A stretch of 22,217 nt of DNA from an uncultured Roseburia sp. (GCA_900550935.1 URUD01000043.1:1-22217), one strand, 5' to 3'; shown: positions 13,515 through 21,171, counted from the first letter of the stretch. The notes: generated by a model from the letters alone, not told the origin. Numbers and translations: made by a program.

Positions 13515-15070
13515 CTTTTCTCTCCCTCCTGTTCCTCTAATTGTAGTCCGGACGGTGTCAGACGATATACCGTATCGCACACCTCTTCTATATATTTTCT
13601 GTCATGTGAAATACTGATCACTGCACCCGGAAATTCTGCTATCATCTGTCGGATCACAGGTCCTGACAATGGTGAAAAATTACGTGTCGGCTCATCTAAG
13701 ATCAGTACATTTGCCCCGGACAGACTCATTTTAAGTAACAATACCTTTGCTTTCTGCCCGCCTGAAAGCTCGCGGATCGGATGTTCCATCTCATCTGGTG
13801 TAAATTTCAATGCTCCAAGATAAGTACGGATCCTCGTCTTTTCCTCCTTTTCTCCCGATGTATCCAGAAATTCTACCGGTGACACTGCCAGCTCTAACAG
13901 TTCTTCATAATTCTGCGGCATATATTCCGCGTGGATATCGGTTCTGCCAAGCAGCTCCTGTGCTATTTTTTTCAATAAAGTGGTCTTCCCGACTCCATTC
14001 GTCCCAATCAGACATATCTTCTCAGCTCCTTTTACACGAAGAAAAATATCGCTTGCCAATACACGCTCTCCATCTGGTGTCCGCAGCTCCTCCAATCCAT
14101 ATTCGATCACCGTCTTTCCGGCAGGTATCTGGCTCTCTTTCCCGCCCAGTTTAAAATAGATCGCCTCCTCCTGCTCCGGCATACTGGTCTGATTTGCCTC
14201 TTCCCGTTCAAACCGTTTTTCCATTGACTTTACTGCATGCATTTTCTTTTTCAGAAGTCTGCCACCTGCGGGATCCTGTCTTGTGATCGTATTCTGTGCA
14301 TGTTCCACACTCTGCATGATGCGCCGGTATTTTTCTTCCCGGATCTTCTGTTCCCTGCGGTCGCTTATTGCCTGCTGCTTCTGTTTTTCAAATTTGTGGA
14401 GACGTTCTTCCCGATACTTTTGATATGGCATGTGCGCCACAACAAAGCGGGGTTTTGTTTTTCTCATGATCTGTTCGATATGAATTACCATATTGGCGGT
14501 ATTTTCGATCAACACCTCATCATGGGAAATAAATAAAACAATGTGTTTCCATTCCTTTATTAAATTTTCCAGCAGTTCCAATGTCCCAATATCAATATCA
14601 TTCGACGGCTCATCCAGAAGCAGTACTGTCGGTTCTTCCATGAGCAGTCTCATCAGCTGTGTCTTTACTTTTTCTCCTCCGGAAAGGCTGTCCAGCTTCT
14701 GATCTCGATAAAAGAAGTCCGGCTCAACCATAAATTTTTTTGCAAGCACTGCAAGCTCCTTTGGTGTCTCATCGAAAAAGAACTCTGATTCTGAAAAATA
14801 TTCATATACCGTCTTTTTCTTCTCCGTCTCCGGCAACTCCTGGGGCAAATATCCGAGCCGCTCCCGCCCGATCACCCGAAGTCCCTCTGCCTCCATGTAC
14901 GATGCAATCCCCTCTGGATCATAAATCCATTTTAACAGTGTCGATTTTCCATTTCCTTCTTCTCCAATGACCACTGCTTTATCCCCATCGTTTAATGTAA
15001 ACTCAAAGTCCTCCAAAATGACTCTTAGATCTTTGCGATGCGTCAGTGTTAAATTTCTTACCTGTAACAT
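13505..15070 (-). CDS. ABC-F family ATPase (ribosome-associated, possible antibiotic-resistance type)
   Basis: A 521-residue soluble twin ATPase with no membrane segment. NBD1: Walker A GEEGNGKST (36-44), signature LSGGE (129-133), Walker B with DEPSND (153-158), switch SHD. A charged helical linker (about 200-300, rich in Lys, Arg, Gln and Glu) corresponds to the P-site tRNA-interaction motif region. NBD2: GTNGVGKTT (356-364), LSGGQ (435-439), and Walker B followed by DEPTRNFSPLS (459-469), where the usual NHLD D-loop is replaced. ABC-F proteins bind the ribosomal E site and either tune translation or displace antibiotics; which applies here is not determined. The ATG at 15070 is chosen over an upstream in-frame TTG (15145) because AGGAGG lies 4 bases upstream and the extension would run through a leader hairpin. 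The structured leader hints at regulation by translation. Confidence 0.88.
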   Translation of the reverse strand: MLQVRNLTLTHRKDLRVILEDFEFTLNDGDKAVVIGEEGNGKSTLLKWIYDPEGIASYMEAEGLRVIGRERLGYLPQELPETEKKKTVYEYFSESEFFFDETPKELAVLAKKFMVEPDFFYRDQKLDSLSGGEKVKTQLMRLLMEEPTVLLLDEPSNDIDIGTLELLENLIKEWKHIVLFISHDEVLIENTANMVIHIEQIMRKTKPRFVVAHMPYQKYREERLHKFEKQKQQAISDRREQKIREEKYRRIMQSVEHAQNTITRQDPAGGRLLKKKMHAVKSMEKRFEREEANQTSMPEQEEAIYFKLGGKESQIPAGKTVIEYGLEELRTPDGERVLASDIFLRVKGAEKICLIGTNGVGKTTLLKKIAQELLGRTDIHAEYMPQNYEELLELAVSPVEFLDTSGEKEEKTRIRTYLGALKFTPDEMEHPIRELSGGQKAKVLLLKMSLSGANVLILDEPTRNFSPLSGPVIRQMIAEFPGAVISISHDRKYIEEVCDTVYRLTPSGLQLEEQEGEKRCQ

Positions 15071-15105
15071 GCTGCCTCCTCTCTGATCTGTTATGAGGCA
15101 TAAAA

Positions 15106-15142
15106 CTATGAGTCTATCCTGCATACACAAAATAGACTCATA
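15106..15142 (-). promoter_or_regulatory. ABC-F leader: hairpin with embedded 11-codon reading frame
   Basis: On the minus strand a perfect 10-bp inverted repeat (TATGAGTCTA / TAGACTCATA, 16-base loop) lies 35 bases upstream of the ABC-F start. The same bases encode a complete frame, ATG at 15139-15141 to TAG at 15106-15108, reading MSLFCVCRIDS; both its ends fall inside the stem. No clear ribosome binding site precedes this ATG. A near-copy of the 3' arm (13 of 14 bases) lies upstream at 15243-15256 and can pair with the 5' arm instead (10 pairs, one G-U), so two exclusive structures are possible. A small 5-bp hairpin (15153-15168) lies between. The whole leader (15071-15412) holds no other gene. 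Confidence 0.5.
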
Positions 15143-15412
15143 CAAATCACAGGCAGTAGTAACACTGCTTTCTTATCCTATTTTTAACAGGCTGTAAAAT
15201 GAATGCTATGATAATCCTATTTAAGCGTACGCAAACAGACTGTATGAGCCTATCCTCAATACAAATCCCTTGCAATCTATACTTCACCTAAACAAAATTA
15301 TCTATTGATCATTTCCTCACCTTACACATAATGTGCTCTTTCTTTTTATTTGCTCCCTGAACCAAGCAACGCTATCTTAGCACAAACGCAGCAGATAAGC
15401 AAGAGCATGCCT

Positions 15413-17872
15413 CTACTTTACTTTGACTTTTTTCACATTGGAATATTTTCCGGTATAGGTCTTTCCACTGACTTTCTTATAAGATGCCACTTTAACATAA
15501 TAAATCTTTTTGGATCTTAATTTTTTGATCGTTGCAGACGTCGTCTTATTTTTTCCAATGGTTACTTTCTTTACATTTTTCTTAAAATTCTTATCGGTAG
15601 AATACTGGATCACATAACCGGTCACCGTGTTATCCCGTTTCCATTTTACCGATACTGTTTTTGCCTTTTTCGACTGCACCACAGAAAGTACCGCTTTCTT
15701 TGGCACGATCTTAAAGCTCAGTTTCGCACTTCCGTTATAGTTCCCCATTCCGGTCACGACAACAGCTGCGGTTCCGATCTTTTTGTTGTTTTTATAGGAT
15801 AATTTATAATCTGTGCCGTTTTTTAAGATCTCATCGCCATTTTTCACCGTTACTGCAGGCTTTACTGCTTTGCCGGTATAGGCAATGGAAGATGCCACAC
15901 GGATGTCTAAATCACTGACAGAGATAACCGTGTCTTCGTCTGACGGCGTATCCGTATTACTGCTATCTGATGTATTTCCACCCGATGGCGTATCCGGCGT
16001 GGTTGTATTTCCATTATCCGGAGCATCTGTATCGCTCTCATCCGGCGTATTGGTGTCATTTCCAGATGAATTATCCGGTAGTGGATCGGTATAATCTGCC
16101 TGATAAGATGCATCACAACGCGTGCAGGAATATACCGTGTAACCACCGGTTGAAGTGGTTGGCTCCACAACGCTGTCTGCCACATAATTATGACCACGTG
16201 CCGGTGTCTCATGCATATTCGTGTCATATGCAAGACATGCGGTACAGTACCAGGTCTCCAGTCCGGTCTCCGTGCAGGTTGCCGGTACATCATGTTTCTT
16301 TGCATACTCTTCAATGCTCAGCCATCCACTGTCTGCAGCCCTCGCCCATCTATGGCTGGAACTGGTGCACGGCACACTGTTTCTTACCCGCAGTTCCGGA
16401 TAACCCTGGAAGCCCTTTGAAATGATGTCAAGTTCATTGTAATCACAGGTAAAATGACTGGAATAATTATTTAACTGCTGTCGGTTATAAAACAGGATCC
16501 CTGTCTGGTTTGCAAGCTGTTCCCCTTTCTTATAGGCCACATAGCTGCCATCGGTCGCCTGCCTTACGGGGACAACTTTAATCTTAGCTCCATCCGCAAT
16601 CGATGCTCCAGACGCAAATGCCATATAATCATCCACAGGACAGAATTCTCCGTTTCCACTCAACTTACTCAAGATTTCCGCATCTCCGATTAATCGTCCA
16701 CCGTCTTCAAAGATCAGATGATTGCACGCTACCGCTCCCATTAATGGTCCCCTCAGATGAACCTCATTACAGCAGATCGGACTGTCATATCCACCCGAAG
16801 TTACCGTCACATTGTTAAGATACGCCACTGCGGTCTTTGAAATATCAGCTGCATTTCCATCGTATGAACGATCCGACATATTATAGATCACCGTATCGGT
16901 CAGCGTTACCGTCGATTTTCCCTTCACCACATTCTTCACATCCGGATCACTGCTGTTTGATGCTTCTTCCGTATAACTGGTGTAGCCCCAGATCATGCCA
17001 AGTTTGCTTCCGGTAATCTTAAAATCCACATTCCCATCTATCGTAGCTGCCCCCGACGGAGCACTCCACATACCGATCAGGCTACTGTTTGACGTAGTAT
17101 CATTCATTTCCAGGCTGACATTTCCACCGGTTCCGTTATGTCCGACGTTATGTGCGAGCGTGATCTGACTGATCTGGCTCTGATTGATCCTGTAATTGAT
17201 ATTCCCCCATACTGTGTTCTGGGTGTCGATCGAAATTCTTCCGATTTTTTCCAGGGTCACATTCACATTTCCTTTTATGACAGAATCTCCCCAGCACTTG
17301 TTCTCATATCCATCGCGGTTCTCAAAATACAGACCGCCAGCGTCCTTTACATCACTTGTCTTATAATTGAGATCTCCATTGATATTCTGGATACACTGTG
17401 AATAAATGTAAGAATTTTTCAACCCGATCGTTGTATTTCCTACATGGTTAACATTCAGACCATGAAAATTCGTATCTTCGATATACAGGCTCACATCCCC
17501 ATATTCGGTATCATCCCAGCTTGCCGGATATATCGTTACCCTGCTTTCCAGATAGTCTTTGGTATAATCGCGCGGCGAACCGGGCTCGAAATCATCATCC
17601 GCACAGGTATAAATATGCCTGTCATTTTTATCGAGCACTCCATAAGGTGCCACATCCTCATACATCTTGCCGTCCTTAAATATCAATGGCGTTCCATTTG
17701 CATAAATACGAGATGCCCTCGGCATCACTGTTACCTGTGACCGTGTTCCATCCTCGTAATAACAGTAATACTCCATCCCACCTAACTGTCTTGCCGATGC
17801 CTTCATTGGAAGCAGAATAAATGCAGCCACCGCCAGCAATGTGGCAGCCGGTAATAATCTTTTTCTTTTCAT
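15413..17872 (-). CDS. Large secreted surface protein with beta-helix-like body, Ig-like and Fn3-like C-terminus
   Basis: An 819-residue exported protein. The Sec signal (1-27) has MKRKR, a hydrophobic core and an ASA cleavage site. Residues about 125-430 are a long run of short strands rich in Asn, Thr, Gly and Ile (for example GNTTIGLKNSYIYS, GNVNVTLEKIG, GKSTVTLTDTVIYN), which suggests a right-handed beta-helix as in adhesins or polysaccharide lyases. Residues about 531-595 hold Cys-pair repeats (ATCTETGLETWYCTAC, YSCTRC). A Thr/Ser/Asp/Pro/Asn-rich linker spans about 598-650, followed by an Ig-like repeat (655-725; YTGKAVKPAVTV, GTDYKLSYKNN, GNYNGS) and an Fn3-like end (about 730-819). 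There is no LPxTG motif, C-terminal helix or SLH repeats, so it is secreted or held by the strongly basic C-terminus. No catalytic motif is identified. AGAGAGG precedes the start. Confidence 0.82.
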   Translation of the reverse strand: MKRKRLLPAATLLAVAAFILLPMKASARQLGGMEYYCYYEDGTRSQVTVMPRASRIYANGTPLIFKDGKMYEDVAPYGVLDKNDRHIYTCADDDFEPGSPRDYTKDYLESRVTIYPASWDDTEYGDVSLYIEDTNFHGLNVNHVGNTTIGLKNSYIYSQCIQNINGDLNYKTSDVKDAGGLYFENRDGYENKCWGDSVIKGNVNVTLEKIGRISIDTQNTVWGNINYRINQSQISQITLAHNVGHNGTGGNVSLEMNDTTSNSSLIGMWSAPSGAATIDGNVDFKITGSKLGMIWGYTSYTEEASNSSDPDVKNVVKGKSTVTLTDTVIYNMSDRSYDGNAADISKTAVAYLNNVTVTSGGYDSPICCNEVHLRGPLMGAVACNHLIFEDGGRLIGDAEILSKLSGNGEFCPVDDYMAFASGASIADGAKIKVVPVRQATDGSYVAYKKGEQLANQTGILFYNRQQLNNYSSHFTCDYNELDIISKGFQGYPELRVRNSVPCTSSSHRWARAADSGWLSIEEYAKKHDVPATCTETGLETWYCTACLAYDTNMHETPARGHNYVADSVVEPTTSTGGYTVYSCTRCDASYQADYTDPLPDNSSGNDTNTPDESDTDAPDNGNTTTPDTPSGGNTSDSSNTDTPSDEDTVISVSDLDIRVASSIAYTGKAVKPAVTVKNGDEILKNGTDYKLSYKNNKKIGTAAVVVTGMGNYNGSAKLSFKIVPKKAVLSVVQSKKAKTVSVKWKRDNTVTGYVIQYSTDKNFKKNVKKVTIGKNKTTSATIKKLRSKKIYYVKVASYKKVSGKTYTGKYSNVKKVKVK

Positions 17873-17916
17873 AACTGACCTCTCTCTTTTCTCTCTGACT
17901 TTGTTTTCTTAAAACT

Positions 17917-18861
17917 CTAGTTTCCTTTTTTCTGATAGTAACTGCAGATTACCCGCTCCGCCGGTTTTGCGAAAATCTCGTAATCACCATGGCGTCCTGC
18001 TTCATTTTCCGGATAAAGCTGATGTGTCCATGACCAGAGTGCCATACCACCTACCCAACTCCGTCTCTCGCAGGCTGTAAACATTGCCTGATACCAGTCC
18101 GCCTGGCCGTGCATATCAATGTCTCCACGAATAGTCCAGTCATTTGGTACATGCTTCGAACCGGAAACAGACATGCAGCCATATTCTGCAAAAAAAAACG
18201 GCTTTTGAAACTGACTGACCACAGCCTCAATCCGGTCAAGCTGGTTTTCCCAGTCATCGATTGGATAATAACCACTGGATGATATCACGTCCACACAATC
18301 CCACCAGTGCACATTGTGTTCCTGATATTTGTCCGTATTATAGGAAACCAGACCTGAAAATTCGTTCCGGATCTCCGCGATGGTCTGTCTCCACTCTTTC
18401 TCCCGGTGTTCTGACATAACCATCTCACACCCTGCAATGTGCATTTCACAGCCCATTTCCTGTGAAATCCCTGCATAATGTCTCTGAAACTCCTGATAGG
18501 ATTCAAACCAGTTTCCCCACTTGGGCTCGCACGGAACATCCTCATCAAAGAAATTGATATGCGCTCTCCAGGTTCCGTTCTTACAGTTTGCAGTCGGCTT
18601 TAATGCCACCCGAAGCCCCAGCGAATGGGCATACTCAATCATACCTTTTAATTCATCATCGGCCATGGTTGCTTCTGACGTATAGCAGATCTTCTCCGAC
18701 TGTGGGGTCTCCTGTAACCCATTTGGCACAAGTATGACAAAATTGGCGTTGGTCCTTTCCTTCATCATCCGTAAGCTTTCGCGTGTCTGCTCATCTCTAA
18801 AGCTTCCTGCCGGTGCAAACGGGGCAAAAGTCACGCCACAAATATAAGATATTTCATCCAT
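17917..18861 (-). CDS. GH113-like glycoside hydrolase, cytoplasmic
   Basis: A 314-residue TIM-barrel hydrolase without signal peptide. Features expected of GH113 (beta-mannanase family, clan GH-A): the strand RVALKPTANCKNGTWRAHI at about 84-102, a WGNWFESYQEF helix, the acid/base Glu in AGCEM (Glu146), the SYNTDKY and SSSGYYPI strands, the nucleophile Glu in FFFAEYGC (Glu226), and a C-terminal GMALWSW. The spacing of the two Glu residues, about 80, fits the family. Known GH113 activities are on beta-1,4-mannan and manno-oligosaccharides; a cytoplasmic form would act on imported oligosaccharides (inference). ATG at 18861 is preferred to an upstream TTG because GGAG lies 6 bases before it. It is 44 bases upstream of the surface-protein gene, same strand, and may be co-transcribed with it, although that gene has its own ribosome binding site. 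Confidence 0.75.
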   Translation of the reverse strand: MDEISYICGVTFAPFAPAGSFRDEQTRESLRMMKERTNANFVILVPNGLQETPQSEKICYTSEATMADDELKGMIEYAHSLGLRVALKPTANCKNGTWRAHINFFDEDVPCEPKWGNWFESYQEFQRHYAGISQEMGCEMHIAGCEMVMSEHREKEWRQTIAEIRNEFSGLVSYNTDKYQEHNVHWWDCVDVISSSGYYPIDDWENQLDRIEAVVSQFQKPFFFAEYGCMSVSGSKHVPNDWTIRGDIDMHGQADWYQAMFTACERRSWVGGMALWSWTHQLYPENEAGRHGDYEIFAKPAERVICSYYQKKGN

Positions 18862-18960
18862 AAGAAACTCCTTTTCACCATTCGTCAATCATGCACGCAT
18901 GTTGACTCACTTGCGCAATCTGCGACTATTTTACTCCCCATCAGTATAACATAACCATGC

Positions 18961-18999
18961 AAAAATCGCACCAGACATTCGCTGTCCGGTGCGATTTTT
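18961..18999. terminator. Intrinsic terminator after the 169-residue protein gene
   Basis: A 12-bp perfect stem (AAAAATCGCACC with GGTGCGATTTTT) continues past one mismatch with GAC/GTC around a 7-base loop. The A/T ends make it act in both directions. It lies 47 bases after the stop codon of the minus-strand gene at 19047 and isolates it from the GH113-like gene. Confidence 0.85.
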
Positions 19000-19046
19000 C
19001 TTATATTTCGATCAAATTTATATGCTGTTTCTTTTTTCAAGCGACT

Positions 19047-19556
19047 TTATACTGTTTCCGTCTTTACTGCACTTGCATCTGTGGATGCAAAATATGTATC
19101 CCAGTTCCCGGAGAGATCCTCGTAAAGCTGGCTTACCAGAGTCTCTAAATCAGAAGAGGCTACCGGAAGTCCTAATGATTTTGCTCCCGTGTTCATGGCA
19201 TCCGCAAGTGTCTGTAAGTTGTCCTCATCCTGTAAATCTTCCAGTGAAAGTCCTAAACTTTCCATCGTTGATAAAATGCTGTCTGCATTTGCACGGAATG
19301 TGTCTGAAAGTTTGGAAATCAGTGCCTCGTAGCCGGTGGCGGAAGAATTAGATATTGCAGAACTGTTTTCCACTCCTCTAGCATTGTAGGTGCCGGTCGG
19401 AATAGCGATGTCGTTGTCAGAACCTGCATAGGAAGGAACATAGGTATCTTTTTCGTCCTTCTTCTGTTGTTCCTGCACAGCCTGCTCCTGCATTTTCTTT
19501 TTCCAGATCTCAAGTGCATCTTCTGATAAACTGTAACTGCTGGTTTCGATTCTCAT
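19047..19556 (-). CDS. Uncharacterised acidic 169-residue protein
   Basis: I do not recognise this family. The ATG at 19556 is chosen because AGAAAGG lies about 8 bases upstream; an in-frame extension to 19619 lacks such a site. Visible features are a conserved-looking N-terminus MRIETSSYSLSEDALEIW, a short charged, Gln/Glu/Lys-rich helix (about 18-37), a Ser/Thr/Asn-rich flexible segment (about 43-74), and an acidic helical C-terminal half with leucine-spaced repeats (GYEALISKLSDTFRANADS, SLGLSLEDLQ, DLETLVSQLYEDL). There is no signal peptide, membrane helix or cysteine. Overall it resembles a small soluble helical protein with a disordered middle. It is a single-gene unit with its own terminator. 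A structural or secreted-without-signal role is possible, but no function is proposed. Confidence 0.7.
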   Translation of the reverse strand: MRIETSSYSLSEDALEIWKKKMQEQAVQEQQKKDEKDTYVPSYAGSDNDIAIPTGTYNARGVENSSAISNSSATGYEALISKLSDTFRANADSILSTMESLGLSLEDLQDEDNLQTLADAMNTGAKSLGLPVASSDLETLVSQLYEDLSGNWDTYFASTDASAVKTETV

Positions 19557-19719
19557 AAAAAACCCTTTCTGAGGTGGTTCCATCCGATATTGTATGCCAT
19601 CCTTTGCTTTTCTCCTCAATGCACATATCGGTCATAAATCCTGAAAATAAACGAACTTCACATAACATTCAGAAAACCATCACATAACGGACTGATAAAA
19701 CGTGAAACGGCAATTACCA

Positions 19720-20286
19720 TCATTTTTTCCATACGTATCTTACAAATTTTCTATTGCCTACCTCATATTTTTCCTTATCTAACAATATGCACTGCTTAAG
19801 TAACTCAAAATCGCTATCCTGCAGAATATCCTGCTCTCTTATATTGGGATTATCCTCTGGCACATCTGCAAATCCATTCACCCATAAAATACCGCCATTC
19901 TTGATCCATGCAGTCAAAACTGGATATATCTCTTTTGCCATTCTGTAATGATTGATAATTACAGCATCTGCTTTTACTTCTAATTTTACTACTTTATCTT
20001 TGGAGGTAAGATCCACCTGTTTTGTTTTAATTACCAATCCTTCCGATCTTGCAAAAGACTTTAATCTGTTCAATCCCTCTTTGCTAAAATCTACGGCATA
20101 TACTTCATGTCCAAGTTTTTCCAGATAAATAGCATTTCTGCCATCTCCACATGCTATATCTAAAATCCTGTTACATTCAGCAAAATAGTTCAAATCTGAT
20201 TTCAGTTTTATCTCTGGTGGCATTAACTCATTCTCTCTACTCTTAAACCGCTCATCCCACCATATGGCATCACCCATATATTCCAC
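19720..20286 (-). CDS. Class I SAM-dependent methyltransferase, small TehB/Methyltransf_11-like
   Basis: A 188-residue cytoplasmic methyltransferase. The N-terminus WWDERFKSRENELMPP is typical of TehB-like members. SAM motif I reads LDIACGDGRNA (42-52), followed by the acidic end of strand 2 in VYAVDFS (about 62-68). Later motifs are weak (ADAVIINHY, GGILWVNGF). The start is GTG at 20284-20286, because AAGGAG lies 9 bases upstream, whereas the next ATG (20277) is too far from it. The gene overlaps the tail of the broken alpha/beta hydrolase by 17 bases, so it was once translationally coupled to it. The substrate is unknown; tellurite or small-molecule methylation is only a family association. 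Confidence 0.82.
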   Translation of the reverse strand: MEYMGDAIWWDERFKSRENELMPPEIKLKSDLNYFAECNRILDIACGDGRNAIYLEKLGHEVYAVDFSKEGLNRLKSFARSEGLVIKTKQVDLTSKDKVVKLEVKADAVIINHYRMAKEIYPVLTAWIKNGGILWVNGFADVPEDNPNIREQDILQDSDFELLKQCILLDKEKYEVGNRKFVRYVWKK

Positions 20287-20849
20287 TTTTTTGTTCTCCT
20301 TCTAAAAAGTTTTTGATCTCTTCACTTATTTTCTCATATTCATGATCGTGCACATAATGCGGACAATCCAGTTCTATGTACGTTCCAGATTTTACTTCTG
20401 AAATGTATTCTTTCGGTATTCTTCGCCATGTTTCTTTATCAAAACCTGTCCCGCCAGTACCATCCGAAATAAATAGCAGCATATCAACCTGTGGCACTCC
20501 ATTTTGCGCCACGATTTTCGCATTCTCCTTGATACACTTTACTTCATTTATCATCGTAACCGTTGCCGTTCTGCTATAAAAAACTGCCCGATACCTCTTC
20601 TTTTCCTCATCCGTCAATGTCCCATACTTTATGGCATCACTTTCTGCAAGTGCAGTGATCAGTCTGGTAACTCCCAAAGCCGCTGCATATTGTCCCAGTT
20701 ATATCTACAAGCTACCCGAGTGGTTCTCTCAGTTTCTCTTCTTTTTTAAGCCTGTATCTGTGATAGCCGAAGCAGACCAATACGAAAATTGCAATGATTG
20801 CTGCTATCCATAGTAAATTATGCAACATTGTTTTAGTTCCTTTTTTCAT
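20270..20849 (-). pseudogene. Alpha/beta hydrolase broken by premature stop and internal deletion
   Basis: The 5' part (20712-20849) encodes 45 residues: MKKGTK, a membrane anchor (about 11-28), then FGYHRYRLKKEEKLREPLG, the start of a membrane-anchored clostridial hydrolase family. It ends at TAG where family members usually have a Gln codon. The next codons still read LVDITG, then the sequence jumps, in another frame, to GQYAAALGVTRL at about 20700 and runs to 20270. The 3' part keeps the family's C-terminus, including the likely acid residue region (LLFISDGTGGTG) and the likely catalytic His (DCPHYVHDHEY). The middle, with the GxSxG nucleophile elbow, is absent. The enzyme must be inactive. 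The tail still overlaps the methyltransferase gene. Two independent lesions argue against a single sequencing error. Confidence 0.78.
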
Positions 20850-20897
20850 TATTTTTACAGATTCCTTTTGAAATAAAAATGGCGATGGAGATGAGAC

Positions 20898-21134
20898 CTA
20901 CTTTAGAGCATGAGTTAGTACACAGAGCCATAAACTCTTTCCCATTACTCCGCCCACAAATAGAGCCAAACTAGAGCTATTTGATAAAACAAATGCCTGA
21001 TATACAACACCACTCATGCTCTGATAGTGTCTTTCTGCATACTCAGCAAGTCTCTGTTTTTGTTCTGGAGTCACCCGTACTCGTATGTTTTCTTCTTTGC
21101 CATCTTTTGGTGTTTTTCTAGCCAAACATTTCAC
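20898..21134 (-). CDS. Ribbon-helix-helix (Arc/CopG-like) DNA-binding protein with altered C-terminus
   Basis: A 78-residue product. Residues 14-48 form a ribbon-helix-helix domain: the beta strand ENIRVRVTPEQ, helix A KQRLAEYAERH, the turn YQSMSG and helix B VVYQAF. Similar small proteins act as antitoxins or as plasmid and relaxosome repressors. After residue 48 the sequence turns hydrophobic (LALFVGGVMGKSLWLCVLTH), unlike the usual charged tail, so the gene is probably fused by deletion to unrelated sequence. A different frame continues hydrophobic codons past the stop. The start is uncertain: GTG at 21134 or TTG at 21125, both after GGAAGG. Tandem TTACTAC repeats upstream fit autoregulation. 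No partner toxin gene is seen. Confidence 0.55.
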   Translation of the reverse strand: MKCLARKTPKDGKEENIRVRVTPEQKQRLAEYAERHYQSMSGVVYQAFVLSNSSSLALFVGGVMGKSLWLCVLTHALK

Positions 21135-21146
21135 TTTCCTTCCACA

Positions 21147-21171
21147 AGTATAGTTTACTACTGATTACTAC
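21147..21171 (-). promoter_or_regulatory. Candidate promoter -10 and tandem-repeat operator of the ribbon-helix-helix gene
   Basis: On the minus strand two copies of GTAGTAA(C/T)-type sequence, seen on the plus strand as TTACTAC at 21155-21161 and 21165-21171, are spaced exactly 10 bases apart. They lie just upstream of a TATACT -10 box (21147-21152). Tandem short sites one helical turn apart are typical for ribbon-helix-helix repressors. The -35 box is poor. Confidence 0.45.

Noticed and set aside
15071..15145. N-terminal extension of 25 residues on the ABC-F protein from a TTG start
   Set aside because: AGGAGG just before the ATG at 15070 gives a normal start, and the extension would be encoded by the leader hairpin.
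15970..16425. Plus-strand open frame of 151 codons, and an overlapping minus-strand frame (15907-16314) rich in Arg, Met and Ile
   Set aside because: They arise from the repetitive Thr/Ser/Asp/Pro linker and Cys-repeat codons of the surface protein read in other frames; no start signals are present.
17917..18888. TTG start at 18888 for the GH113-like protein
   Set aside because: The GGAG site lies inside this extension and is correctly spaced for the ATG at 18861.
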